Shown here one piece after another: positions 8,418-17,676 of a DNA stretch of 64,000 nucleotides. The position numbers and the translations under genes are program-made. Source of the stretch: JAEUKQ01 sp964414755 (GTDB lineage Bacteria > Pseudomonadota > Alphaproteobacteria > JAEUKQ01); contig CAYPXH010000003.1 in NCBI GenBank assembly GCA_964414755.1, positions 1 to 64,000 of the forward strand, written 5' to 3'. Below the pieces are notes generated by a model. It searched no databases and was not told the DNA's origin. It saw only the letters and a program-made list of their open reading frames with translations. Each line of letters starts with the position of its first letter. Position 1 is the first letter of the stretch.

Positions 8418-8840
8418 AAGATGTTGTTAAGCGAATATATGTGCACATCTTTTGCTTGCTATACCTTCCGCGCGTTATCTAGTTTTGCTCTTTTTAGGCA
8501 GATTTAATATTCAAACCGTTTAGGGCATTAAATTCTTTTGGCTTATACCAACTTTATACTTGTCTTTGATATAAGAATTTATTGGTGTTTTTAATAATAC
8601 ATCATCACTTAAAGCATGTAAACTTAGCATCTGACCCGTTTAGTTATTGTGGTTTTTTAGTTATAAAAAAGGAATCTGAGATATAATGTTTGCTTATTAC
8701 ATAGGCGATAGCCTTGCTCCCGGGTTGGTCTCGTAGTATTTTTAGCTACATTGCATGCTATTAGATGGTTATATCATAAGTCATTTGTGGCCAAAAGACA
8801 TTAAAAATAACACTTCAAGAACGATGAAACGGGTTTTATC
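8418..8840. other. 423-bp intergenic region without a recognisable gene
   Basis: No open frame of convincing length, tRNA-like fold or known riboswitch is seen. The first bases (8418-8451) can form a stem AAGATGT/ACATCTT with a 20-nt loop followed by a few T residues, a possible weak terminator for the small exported protein. The remainder presumably holds the promoter of the following MFS gene. Confidence 0.5.
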
Positions 8841-10091
8841 ATGATCCGCACGATTGCGCCGTTGTTATTAGGGATAGGCATCCTGATCATGGGTAATGGG
8901 CTAGCTGGCATTGTTTTGCCAATTAAAATGTCTAGCTTGCTTTACTCTGAACAAATATCAGGATTGGTGATGGCTTTTTATTACGTTGGTTTTGCTTTGG
9001 GAGCAAGATTGGCACAACGAATTATTGGCAATTTAGGGCATGTTCGTGCCTTTGCTGCTTTGTCTGCATTGGTTTCTGCTGCTGTATTATCTTATGGTCT
9101 TTTGCCAGGGATGATAACATGGGCTTTACTAAGATGTTTGAACGGTTTTGCTATGGCTGTGTTATTTGCCATTGTTGAAAGTTGGTTGAGCGAGCGTAGC
9201 GCCAATCATAATCGCGGACGCATATTGTCTCTGTATATGGTTACCTCTTATTTTGCAAGTGGGTCAGGCCAGTTACTTGTCAACATTTATGATACAAACG
9301 GTATTGAATTGTTTGCATTAGCTGGCTTAATACTGGTCATAGCACTTGTTCCAGTGATACTGACCAAAAACCCATCACCAGATATTCAGGAAATTACACC
9401 TTTATCGTTTCGGCAACTTTATCAATTATCCCCGTTGGGTATCATAGGTGTTATTGGTGCTGGGCTTTTAAGCGGTGGATTTTATGGGATGGGTGCTATT
9501 TTCGCTGCACAAGCAGGTTTTATAACACTTGAAAAATCATTATTTTTATTTGCAGCAATTTTAGGTGGTTTACTGATCCAGTGGCCAGTAGGCAAATTAT
9601 CTGACCGGTATGACCGACGTCATGTTATTTTGTGGATTTCTCTAACCATTGTTTTGATCACAAGCTTTGCTTTTATTTGGGGAACATTAAGCAATTATTC
9701 TTTTTATTTTGTTGCTTTTATTGCGTTATTATTTGGTGGTGCGGCTGCTACCTTGTATCCATTATCATTAGCACACGCCTTTACCTATGTTGAAAAGCGC
9801 AGTTTGGTATCGGCCAACAGTGGCTTGTTACTTGGCTGGGCATTAGGGGCATCTGTTGGCCCAGTTATTGTTGGGTTGCTGATGCGCCTGACCGGTCAAA
9901 AAGGGTTCTTTTTATATGCAGCATTTATTTCCTTATCTTTAGCATGTTTTGTCAAATACCGTATGGGAAGACGCAAATCAAAACCCATATCCGAGCAAGC
10001 TGTTTTTATGCCTTTACCCGAGAATGCTTTAGAAACAGGCAACCTTGACCCAAGAACCAATAACGACAAAAACGAAGACAAGCTAAAATAA
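8841..10091 (+). CDS. Major facilitator superfamily transporter (YcaD-like)
   Basis: This 416-residue inner-membrane protein has about 12 hydrophobic segments in two halves joined by a short loop near residue 180-195. The MFS loop motif appears as GKLSDRYDRRHVI in the second half (about 255-267), and the first half has RLAQRIIGNLGHVR. The length and the motif ESWLSER near 115-121 resemble the YcaD/UMF2 group, whose substrates are not well defined. The hydrophilic C-terminal tail (about 375-416) is rich in Asn, Asp and Lys. It converges on the carboxypeptidase gene, with 30 bp between the stops. Confidence 0.85.
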   Translation: MIRTIAPLLLGIGILIMGNGLAGIVLPIKMSSLLYSEQISGLVMAFYYVGFALGARLAQRIIGNLGHVRAFAALSALVSAAVLSYGLLPGMITWALLRCLNGFAMAVLFAIVESWLSERSANHNRGRILSLYMVTSYFASGSGQLLVNIYDTNGIELFALAGLILVIALVPVILTKNPSPDIQEITPLSFRQLYQLSPLGIIGVIGAGLLSGGFYGMGAIFAAQAGFITLEKSLFLFAAILGGLLIQWPVGKLSDRYDRRHVILWISLTIVLITSFAFIWGTLSNYSFYFVAFIALLFGGAAATLYPLSLAHAFTYVEKRSLVSANSGLLLGWALGASVGPVIVGLLMRLTGQKGFFLYAAFISLSLACFVKYRMGRRKSKPISEQAVFMPLPENALETGNLDPRTNNDKNEDKLK

Positions 10092-10121
10092 TAAATTTTT
10101 TTATCAAGCACCTGTCAAAAA

Positions 10122-11369
10122 TTAATTTGAGGCTGATTGCAGATAAGTTTTGTTTTTGTAGTCAACAACAAAGCAATCAAAAGAATTTTTAATTAATTTG
10201 GCACATGCACTTTTGGCATTTTGCTGAGTTAGACCAACTAACCTGGTTCTATAGAGTGTTTTGCCATTTGTGGTTTTATATAGTTGAATGGCTGATTGAT
10301 AAAAGCCTGCTGGACCTAAAATTTTTAGGGCTTTTTGCAATTTCTCTTGGGCAATTTTTGTTGTACCGAAAGCACCAATCTGAATTCCCCAATCACCTGT
10401 TTTAACTATTGTATGGGGTACATTTGTTGCTGAGGGTGTTGTTTGCCTTGTTGGTTTTACTGGTGGAAAATCAGGTAACTTCCTTGCATGGTTTTGGGGT
10501 GCCACAACCATCAAAGTTGGGGTGGTTGCAGGTGCATCATTTTTCAACTTGGCAAAACCTGTATTTAATAATTGGACCATCTTCTGATGTCGCTGCACAG
10601 AAGATTGTGCACCCATAACAACAACAATTAACCGATTTGAACCCTGTTTCGCAGATGTTATTAAATTATAGCCAGACGCCCTGATATAACCTGTCTTTAA
10701 GCCGTCGGCACCATCATATTTCTGCAACAATGTATTGTGATTAAAAAAATACCGATTGTTATAATGAAAACTTTTTGTAGCAAAATATTGGTAATATTCA
10801 GGGTATTCACGAAAAACAGCTAAACCTAACTTTGCCATATCAGATGCTGTTGTAACCTGTCGAAAATGGGGTAAGCCCGATGCATTCGCAAAGGTCGTTT
10901 GAGTAAGACCAATTTGTTTGGCTTTGGCATTCATCAGTTGAACAAAACCGGCTTCGCTACCGGCAATATTTTCAGCAATAACGACAGCCACGTCGTTAGC
11001 CGAATGAACAATTAAGGCCTCAATAGCGTCTTCAACAGTTATCTTATCGCCCCGTTTTAGCCCAATTTTTGTTGATGGCATTGAAGCAGCATGGCGCGAT
11101 ACTAAAAACTGTTGGTTAAGCTTAATATGTCCCTGATCAAGCTTCTCGAACAAAACCAATAAAGTCATAACCTTGGTTAACGAAGCAGGATATGTTGTTT
11201 TTGTGGCCTTTGATTGTGCGAGTATTGCACCATTTTCCGCATTAATTACAATGTAAGCCTGAACAGGTTTACGAGCAAAACTGCTGGATGTAATAAAAAC
11301 AGTAGCCAACATTGTTATTAGCACTAACAACGAAAATGGTTGACGATATTTCATGTGTAAGAAGGACAT
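10122..11369 (-). CDS. D-alanyl-D-alanine carboxypeptidase (peptidase S11) with C-terminal SPOR domain
   Basis: This 415-residue penicillin-binding protein trims the terminal D-Ala of peptidoglycan pentapeptides in the periplasm. It has an N-terminal signal or anchor segment (about 10-32) and the serine-enzyme motifs S63-x-x-K66 (PASLTK), S123-A-N125 and K225-T-G. After the catalytic domain come a Pro/Thr-rich linker (about 280-320) and a SPOR domain (about 324-405) that binds denuded glycan strands, usually at the division site. The D,D-carboxypeptidase plus SPOR fusion is known in alphaproteobacteria. Codon 6 is also Met, and neither start has a strong ribosome-binding site. Confidence 0.93.
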   Translation of the reverse strand: MSFLHMKYRQPFSLLVLITMLATVFITSSSFARKPVQAYIVINAENGAILAQSKATKTTYPASLTKVMTLLVLFEKLDQGHIKLNQQFLVSRHAASMPSTKIGLKRGDKITVEDAIEALIVHSANDVAVVIAENIAGSEAGFVQLMNAKAKQIGLTQTTFANASGLPHFRQVTTASDMAKLGLAVFREYPEYYQYFATKSFHYNNRYFFNHNTLLQKYDGADGLKTGYIRASGYNLITSAKQGSNRLIVVVMGAQSSVQRHQKMVQLLNTGFAKLKNDAPATTPTLMVVAPQNHARKLPDFPPVKPTRQTTPSATNVPHTIVKTGDWGIQIGAFGTTKIAQEKLQKALKILGPAGFYQSAIQLYKTTNGKTLYRTRLVGLTQQNAKSACAKLIKNSFDCFVVDYKNKTYLQSASN

Positions 11370-11593
11370 TTAAGTGATGATATTCAAACAACGCTAAGTG
11401 ATTTGATTCTTAAGTGCAAATAAAAAATAAGGTGGTTGCTATTTTAGTCCTTATTACAAAATGCCTTTGGGAAAACAATAACGATATCTTGAGACTTTAT
11501 AATAAAAACATTATATTACTTAATGTCATAAAGTGTTTTTCTGGTGCCTCTGGGACTTTTAGAGCATCAGTGTTATTAATCTAGGTATACTAA

Positions 11594-11911
11594 ATGGTTC
11601 ATTATATAAAGACCGACACGCAAATCGCTGTTAAGGACAAGGCAAAGACACAAGCACAAAAACCTCCAAGATATAAGGTTTTACTGCTGAATGATGATTT
11701 TACGCCAATGGATTTTGTCGTTAGTGTGTTGCGCATGTTTTTTGAAAAAGGATATGAAGAGGCTACTTTCATTATGCTTCAAGTTCATCGCCGGGGGGTT
11801 GGTGTATGTGGTGTTTATGTTTATGATGTCGCTGAAATGAAAGTGAGCCAGGTTAATGAATATTCCCGAAGACGAGGTTTTCCACTACAATGCACTATGG
11901 AGAAGGAGTAA
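11594..11911 (+). CDS. clpS: ClpS adaptor of the ClpAP protease
   Basis: This 105-residue adaptor recognises N-end-rule substrates and hands them to ClpA. Family hallmarks are LLNDDFTPMDFVV (about 31-43), the HRRGVGVCGVY segment (about 66-76) with the conserved His and Cys, and the ending FPLQCTMEKE. The N-terminal 25 residues are the usual flexible tail. Its stop overlaps the ribosome-binding site of clpA, so the two are co-translated as in most proteobacteria. Confidence 0.96.
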   Translation: MVHYIKTDTQIAVKDKAKTQAQKPPRYKVLLLNDDFTPMDFVVSVLRMFFEKGYEEATFIMLQVHRRGVGVCGVYVYDVAEMKVSQVNEYSRRRGFPLQCTMEKE

Positions 11912-11913
11912 TC

Positions 11914-14199
11914 ATGATCAGTATCAATCTTGAAAAAACAATTCGTCGTGCATTTGATTTGTCATCAAAGTATGGCCATGAGTATACAACGCTTGAACAT
12001 TTATTATTCTCGTTAACCGAGGATACGGATGCATTGCCGGTTTTACAAGCTTGCCAGATTGATATACCGAAATTAAGAGATGATATTACCAATTTTATTG
12101 AAGATCATTTTGGGTCGATAACTTTATCAGAGCTTAAAGAGTCAAAACCGACAATAGCATTTCAAAGGTCTATTCAGCGGGCTGTCTTGCAAGCTAAGTC
12201 ATCTGGTCGGCAGGAAATAACGGGGGCAAATTTGTTGATTGCGATGTTCGCAGAAAAAGAAAGTGCGGCGATCCATTTTCTTGAACAGCAAGATATGTCG
12301 CGGCTTGATGCTATGCAGTTTGTTAGCCATGGTATTACTAAGGGAGGGGTGGTTAGTCAGCAGAAAACTGCTGGACGTATCGAAGATGAAGCTCCATCAG
12401 ACCAGAATGAAAAATCCAATAAGAATAATCCGTTACAAATATACTGTACTAATCTTAATAAAAAAGCCCAAGACGGCAAAATTGACCCGTTAATTGGCAG
12501 GTACGACGAACTGGAAAGGACGGTACAAATTTTGTGCCGCCGGACAAAGAACAATCCTCTTTATGTGGGTGATCCAGGTGTTGGTAAAACGGCCATGGCT
12601 GAGGGGTTGGCTTATAACATAGTTCATAATAAAGTTCCAGAACCGTTGGCGCAGTCGGTTGTGTACAGTCTGGACATGGGTGCGTTAATTGCTGGTGCTC
12701 GCTACCGCGGCGATTTTGAAGAACGATTAAAAGCTGTCATTAGCGCGTTGCTTGCGCAGCCTAATGCTATTCTGTTTATAGACGAAATTCACACAATTAT
12801 TGGTGCTGGTGCAGCCGGTGGCGGCACCATGGATGCAGCTAATTTGCTTAAACCAGCGTTGGCAGCCGGTAATATTCGTTGTATTGGATCAACCACTTTT
12901 CGTGAATTTAAAACATATTTTGAGAAAGATCGCGCTTTATTAAGGCGTTTTCAAAAAATTGATATCCATGAGCCAAGTCCGCGTGATACAATACATATTT
13001 TACAGGGTATTAAACCATCTTACGAACGCCACCATCAAATTAAGTACACCGATCAGGCCATTCAACGGGCTGTTGAATTATCAGTAAAACATATTCAAGA
13101 TCGCAAATTACCGGATAAAGCGATCGATGTTTTAGATGAAGCAGGTGCTGCACAACGGTTGCTATCAATTGACGTACGTAAAAAAGTTATTGATGTAGCC
13201 GAAATCGAAAAAGTTGTCGCAACGATAGCGCGCATTCCTACAGCGAATGTCAGTCAGAATGATCTACAGATTCTGGCAAATTTAGAAGACCAGCTAAAAC
13301 AGGTTGTTTTTGGTCAAGACAAAGCAATAGAGATGCTTGCTAGTTCCATTAAAATGGCACGTGCTGGGTTACGAGAACTAGAAAAACCTATTGGAAGTTA
13401 TTTATTTGCTGGGCCAACTGGGGTTGGAAAAACAGAACTTGCCCGTCAGTTAGCAAAATCCCTTGGTGTTGAATTACTGCGGTTTGATATGTCCGAATAT
13501 ATGGAAAAACACACTGTATCAAGGCTAATTGGTGCCCCGCCTGGTTATGTTGGTTTTGATCAGGGCGGTTTGTTGACGGATGCGGTAGATCAGCACCCGC
13601 ACAATGTTTTGTTGCTTGACGAGATCGAAAAAGCCCACCCAGACCTTTTTAATATTCTTTTACAAGTTATGGATCATGGTAAACTGACCGATCATGTTGG
13701 TAAATCTGTCAGCTTTAGAAATACCATTCTTATTATGACAACAAATGCCGGTGCCTTAGATATGCATCGCCAGGCAATTGGGTTTGGACGCAAGCAGCAG
13801 TTTGAAGAAACACAAGAAGCAATCCAGCGATTATTTGCACCAGAATTTAGGAATCGCTTGGATGCAATAATTTCATTTGAACCCCTTGTACCAGTTGTTG
13901 TGATGAAGGTGGTTGATAAATATTTACTTGAATTAAGCCGGCAACTTATTGAGAAAGCGGTTTCGGTGGAATTTACTATGGCGTTAAAACAATGGCTAGT
14001 TGATATTGGTTATGATATTGTGTATGGTGCAAGGCCATTGGCACGTGTTATTCAGGATTATATTAAGAAACCCTTGGCAGAGGAGTTGCTTTTTGGTAAA
14101 CTGTCTAAGGGTGGGTATGTTACAATAGATATCGATTCTGGAAAGCCGAAGTTTATATTTTTGAATGCACGGGAAAAGGAAGCCCTGCATCAGGTGTAA
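11914..14199 (+). CDS. clpA: ClpA, AAA+ unfoldase of the ClpAP protease
   Basis: This 761-residue Hsp100 ATPase unfolds substrates for ClpP. It has a Clp N domain (1-140), a first AAA+ module with Walker A GDPGVGKT (219-226) and Walker B LFIDEIH (287-293), and a second with GPTGVGKT (500-507) and LLLDEIEKAH. The IGF loop needed for ClpP docking is present in the second module. The open frame reaches back to 11890, but the ATG at 11914 has AAGGAG at 5-bp spacing and is chosen. There is no long coiled-coil middle domain, which separates it from ClpB and ClpC. Confidence 0.96.
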   Translation: MISINLEKTIRRAFDLSSKYGHEYTTLEHLLFSLTEDTDALPVLQACQIDIPKLRDDITNFIEDHFGSITLSELKESKPTIAFQRSIQRAVLQAKSSGRQEITGANLLIAMFAEKESAAIHFLEQQDMSRLDAMQFVSHGITKGGVVSQQKTAGRIEDEAPSDQNEKSNKNNPLQIYCTNLNKKAQDGKIDPLIGRYDELERTVQILCRRTKNNPLYVGDPGVGKTAMAEGLAYNIVHNKVPEPLAQSVVYSLDMGALIAGARYRGDFEERLKAVISALLAQPNAILFIDEIHTIIGAGAAGGGTMDAANLLKPALAAGNIRCIGSTTFREFKTYFEKDRALLRRFQKIDIHEPSPRDTIHILQGIKPSYERHHQIKYTDQAIQRAVELSVKHIQDRKLPDKAIDVLDEAGAAQRLLSIDVRKKVIDVAEIEKVVATIARIPTANVSQNDLQILANLEDQLKQVVFGQDKAIEMLASSIKMARAGLRELEKPIGSYLFAGPTGVGKTELARQLAKSLGVELLRFDMSEYMEKHTVSRLIGAPPGYVGFDQGGLLTDAVDQHPHNVLLLDEIEKAHPDLFNILLQVMDHGKLTDHVGKSVSFRNTILIMTTNAGALDMHRQAIGFGRKQQFEETQEAIQRLFAPEFRNRLDAIISFEPLVPVVVMKVVDKYLLELSRQLIEKAVSVEFTMALKQWLVDIGYDIVYGARPLARVIQDYIKKPLAEELLFGKLSKGGYVTIDIDSGKPKFIFLNAREKEALHQV

Positions 14200-14250
14200 A
14201 AATAGGTTGCAGATTCACAATAATGTATGAGTTTTAGGGAAATGAGTTCA

Positions 14251-15126
14251 ATGATTCCGGTACGAAAGACAGAAAGAATTTTAAGACACTTAGTTTTATT
14301 GTTTTGCGTATGTTTTTTATTGGGCATTGGAGCTGCTAGGTCTGCTGATTTAAACGATGCTTATTTGGCATTACAGGAACGTGATTATACAAAAGCGGCT
14401 GGTATCTTTCAGGTTTTGGCAAACGCTGGTAACGTGCAGGCGCAGTATGAACTTGGTTACTTATATTTCTACGGATTAGGTGTTGAAAAAGACCTTAAAA
14501 AGTCCGCTGAATTATATCTCCAAGCTGCCGAAGAAGGGTATGCACCTGCTCAGGCCGCATTGGCTTTTAGCTATACACTTGGTTTAGGAATTGAACAGGA
14601 TAAAAGCAAGGCCGAGTATTGGAATCAAGAGGCTGCTACTGGCGGTAATCTAATGGCTATGAATAACCTGGCTTATGAGTGGATTGATTCTAACCGCAAT
14701 TTAGACAAAGCCATGGATCTTATTAAAGAAGTTTTATATTACGTTCCAGATGAACCCGCTTATTTAGACACTTATGCTTGGGGTTTGTTTAAAATGGGGC
14801 GATATCAGGACGCCATTAAACCTGCTTGTACCGCGGTTTTGAACGAACCAGGAAGTCCAGAAATCCGGTTCCATTTGGGCGATATTCTCTGGCGCAATGG
14901 CCTAAAGGAACAGGCTATTCTTCAGTGGCAAACAGCTTTGGATTTAACAAAAAATACCTATTTGCTTAGTGTTTCAGGGCAGTATTATGTGGGTCATGTC
15001 AGTTTGGATCAATGGAACAGCATGTTAAACGAGCGCCTTGAAAATGGGTTGCCGGGTCAGGTGCTTGATCCTAAAACCCTACCAGAAGATTTTTTTGAAA
15101 GTACATGCTTACGTTCCATTTCATAA
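14251..15126 (+). CDS. Exported Sel1/TPR-repeat protein
   Basis: This protein has a hydrophobic signal segment (HLVLLFCVCFLLGIGAARSA) followed by about 250 residues of helical repeats. Sel1-like units are clear in AQYELGYLYFYGLGVEKDLKKSAE and in the next unit AQAALAFSYTLGLGIEQDKSKAE (each about 36 residues), and TPR-like repeats follow (YLDTYAWGLFKMGRYQDAI, IRFHLGDILWRNGLKEQAI). Such proteins are periplasmic or envelope scaffolds. The ATG at 14251 has AGGGAA upstream at 9 bp; ATGs at 14227 and 14242 are alternatives. It follows clpA by about 50 bp and may be co-transcribed. No specific function can be assigned. Confidence 0.8.
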   Translation: MIPVRKTERILRHLVLLFCVCFLLGIGAARSADLNDAYLALQERDYTKAAGIFQVLANAGNVQAQYELGYLYFYGLGVEKDLKKSAELYLQAAEEGYAPAQAALAFSYTLGLGIEQDKSKAEYWNQEAATGGNLMAMNNLAYEWIDSNRNLDKAMDLIKEVLYYVPDEPAYLDTYAWGLFKMGRYQDAIKPACTAVLNEPGSPEIRFHLGDILWRNGLKEQAILQWQTALDLTKNTYLLSVSGQYYVGHVSLDQWNSMLNERLENGLPGQVLDPKTLPEDFFESTCLRSIS

Positions 15127-15323
15127 TCGACCGGTTTTCTAAATTAAAACTGAATTGATTTTATTAAAATCGATGCCTATCTTTTGTAAGATAATATATG
15201 TGCAAAAGGTTCGAGTTGTGCGGCATCTTGGATTAACCAATTTTCGCTTACAGTCATTTTTTAGGTTATAATTTGGTTGGTAGTTAAGTTAATTTTTTGT
15301 CAAACTAGGCAATAGGTCTGCTA

Positions 15324-16049
15324 TTATTCCAAGCTGTCGAGAAGTTCACGTGCATAGTGCGCAACTGCTGGGCCATCGCCCGTAACATCTTGAGTTCTTC
15401 GGTGATCTAACAGATGGGGTTGAACCAGCTTTTTAATTAATTCAGGGAGCAAACTATATCTACCACGTTTATGTTTACCGCGAATTTCAGTGAAAATCAG
15501 GCGTAAGTCTTGTGCACTGCTTTTAGCAAAAACCAGTGCTAATCTTTCATGGGCTTTGGCATCGCCCATGCTTGCGGCATATTCATTAAACTGCCAATCG
15601 CCCATATAACCTTTAAATGTAAGGCTTTTATAGTCAATTCGTTTATCAATTTCATCAAGCATATTAATCTTAAATATACGCAGTACGGTTAACATATTGC
15701 CGCGCAGATGCGATTTGGTAATGTCATCAATTATGACATGAAGACTAAGAGCGATTTCATCTTTAATCTGCTTTTGCATAATCACAGCACCATAATTTTT
15801 TAAGACATGTTCGTACTTGCCTACTAAAGACAAGTAATTTGCCTTAAATATGTCTGTTCGTTCTGTAGACATTTTTGTTGATAAGTATCTAACAACACCA
15901 TAAGCACAAGAATCTGTCAGCAGGATAGAGGTAATTGGCGAAAAGAAAACCATTTCTTCCGCTGGTTGTTTCCTTTCTTCCACCCTCACAATATCCTGGT
16001 ATATCGCAGGTGGACATTCTTGATAAACAATATCAACATAATCTAACAT
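15324..16049 (-). CDS. Protein of unknown function, 241 residues
   Basis: I do not recognise a family. The protein has no signal peptide or membrane segment and is predicted to be mainly helical. The C-terminal third is basic and ends in a segment rich in His, Arg and Asp (QPHLLDHRRTQDVTGDGPAV). AGGGA is found just upstream of the ATG, which supports translation. The gene stands alone, convergent with the Sel1-repeat gene and 135 bp downstream of gcdH on the same strand. Confidence 0.65.
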   Translation of the reverse strand: MLDYVDIVYQECPPAIYQDIVRVEERKQPAEEMVFFSPITSILLTDSCAYGVVRYLSTKMSTERTDIFKANYLSLVGKYEHVLKNYGAVIMQKQIKDEIALSLHVIIDDITKSHLRGNMLTVLRIFKINMLDEIDKRIDYKSLTFKGYMGDWQFNEYAASMGDAKAHERLALVFAKSSAQDLRLIFTEIRGKHKRGRYSLLPELIKKLVQPHLLDHRRTQDVTGDGPAVAHYARELLDSLE

Positions 16050-16184
16050 GTTCCCTTATATCTTGATTGGCTTTGCATAAAACAATCTAGATAAGATAAC
16101 ACATGTAGAGAACCCAAGCAAAGAATACGGCAAACTTATGGCTTGCTTATAATTCTTGCTTTGAAATAAATACTACTGGTTATT

Positions 16185-17378
16185 TTAGGCACTGAAAGCC
16201 TGAATACCGGTTTGGGCTCTGCCCAGAATCAAGGCATGAATATCATGCGTACCTTCATAAGTATTAACTGCTTCAAGATTCAGCAGGTGGCGAATAACAT
16301 GATATTCATCAGCAATACCATTCCCGCCATGCATATCACGAGCCATACGACTTATTTCAAGGGCTTTACCGCAGGAATTACGTTTTATAAGAGAAATCAT
16401 TTCCGGGCTTGCCCGATTTTGGTCTTTCAATCGGCCAACTTGTAGGCATGCTTGCAGTCCGATGGCAATTTCTGTTTGCATGTTAGCCAGTTTGAGCTGG
16501 ATAAGCTGATTGGCTGCTAATGGCCGTCCAAATTGCTGACGATCAAGTGTATATTGGCGCGAAGCGTGCCAACAAGCCTCGGCCGCCCCAAGGGCACCCC
16601 ATGCAATACCGTAACGTGCATTATTAAGGCAACTAAAAGGACCCTTAAGACCTGTAACTTCGGGTAACAGATGTTCTGCACCAACCTTGACATTGTCCAT
16701 GACAATTTGACCGGTAATTGAGCATCTTAGAGACATTTTTCCTTCAATTTGAGGTGCCGATAACCCCTTCATGCCCTTTTCTAAAATGAAGCCACGAATA
16801 ATTCCCTGATCATCCTTAGCCCAAACAATAAAAATATCCGCAATAGGCGAATTGGTAATCCACGTTTTACTGCCATTAATGATATAACCATTGCCGGATT
16901 TTTTAGCGCGCGTCGACATGCTGCCAGGGTCAGAGCCATGATTGGGTTCTGTTAAGCCAAAACAACCAATTTTTTCGCCACTGGCCAGTGCCGGCAGATA
17001 TTGTTTTTTCTGTTCTTCTGTACCAAAAGCATCGATCGGGTGCATAACCAGGCTTGATTGAACACTCATCGCTGATCGATAGCCCGAGTCTACACGTTCA
17101 ATCTCTCGCGCAATTAACCCATAGCTAACATAATTTACACCAGCACAGCCATAACCATCAATTGTTGCGCCAAGCAACCCAAAAGAACCCATTTCACGCA
17201 TAATCGCCGGGTCAAATTTTTCATGGCGAAAACTTTCCAAAACCCTAGGTAATAGCTGTTCTTGGGCGTATTGTCGGGCTGTGGTTTGAATAAGTTTTTC
17301 GTCCTCGGCCAACTGTTCTTCCAGTAATAAAGGATCTTGCCAATTGAAAGAAGTTTGGTTTTTTTTCTGTGTTGTCAT
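16185..17378 (-). CDS. gcdH: Glutaryl-CoA dehydrogenase
   Basis: This 397-residue FAD-dependent acyl-CoA dehydrogenase is closest to glutaryl-CoA dehydrogenase, which oxidises and decarboxylates glutaryl-CoA to crotonyl-CoA in lysine and tryptophan breakdown. Diagnostic segments are SGYRSAMSVQSSLVMHP (about 98-114, with the substrate-binding Arg101), GCFGLTEPNHGSDP (138-151) and NTYEGTHDIHALILGRA (372-388), with the catalytic base E375. It is transcribed away from the liv operon. No electron-transfer flavoprotein gene is seen in the window. Confidence 0.93.
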   Translation of the reverse strand: MTTQKKNQTSFNWQDPLLLEEQLAEDEKLIQTTARQYAQEQLLPRVLESFRHEKFDPAIMREMGSFGLLGATIDGYGCAGVNYVSYGLIAREIERVDSGYRSAMSVQSSLVMHPIDAFGTEEQKKQYLPALASGEKIGCFGLTEPNHGSDPGSMSTRAKKSGNGYIINGSKTWITNSPIADIFIVWAKDDQGIIRGFILEKGMKGLSAPQIEGKMSLRCSITGQIVMDNVKVGAEHLLPEVTGLKGPFSCLNNARYGIAWGALGAAEACWHASRQYTLDRQQFGRPLAANQLIQLKLANMQTEIAIGLQACLQVGRLKDQNRASPEMISLIKRNSCGKALEISRMARDMHGGNGIADEYHVIRHLLNLEAVNTYEGTHDIHALILGRAQTGIQAFSA

Positions 17379-17601
17379 ATTAAGACTCGTCTAAAAAATT
17401 AGATTTTATCAACTAAAAATAACCTTGGATTTGTGTTTAGTCAAAATAATGATTTTGGAAACAATACTGAATATGGCAGCTAAAATAACCATGGCAACGT
17501 AAAAAGCTACTGATTATTGGTAAATGCTTATGAACTATTCATATTATTTTCAATAAATAGCAAAATCATCTTGCCATAGTTGATGGCTTTATAATAGCCT
17601 T

Positions 17602-17616
17602 ACCACATCGTGTGGT
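17602..17616. promoter_or_regulatory. Inverted repeat upstream of the liv operon
   Basis: ACCACA-TCG-TGTGGT is a perfect 6-bp dyad with a 3-bp centre, located 61-75 bp before the livH start in the 298-bp gcdH/liv divergent spacer. It is GC-richer than its surroundings and could be an operator for either gene. No regulator gene is adjacent. Confidence 0.45.
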
Positions 17617-17676
17617 TGTTTACAAAAATGCCAAAATAAATCACGAACAAATGTACAATTAAAAAATGGCGTAAAA

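Noticed and set aside
8418..8840. tRNA or small RNA gene in the 423-bp intergenic region
   Set aside because: A short GC-rich patch near 8711-8731 drew attention, but no cloverleaf or flanking stems could be drawn.
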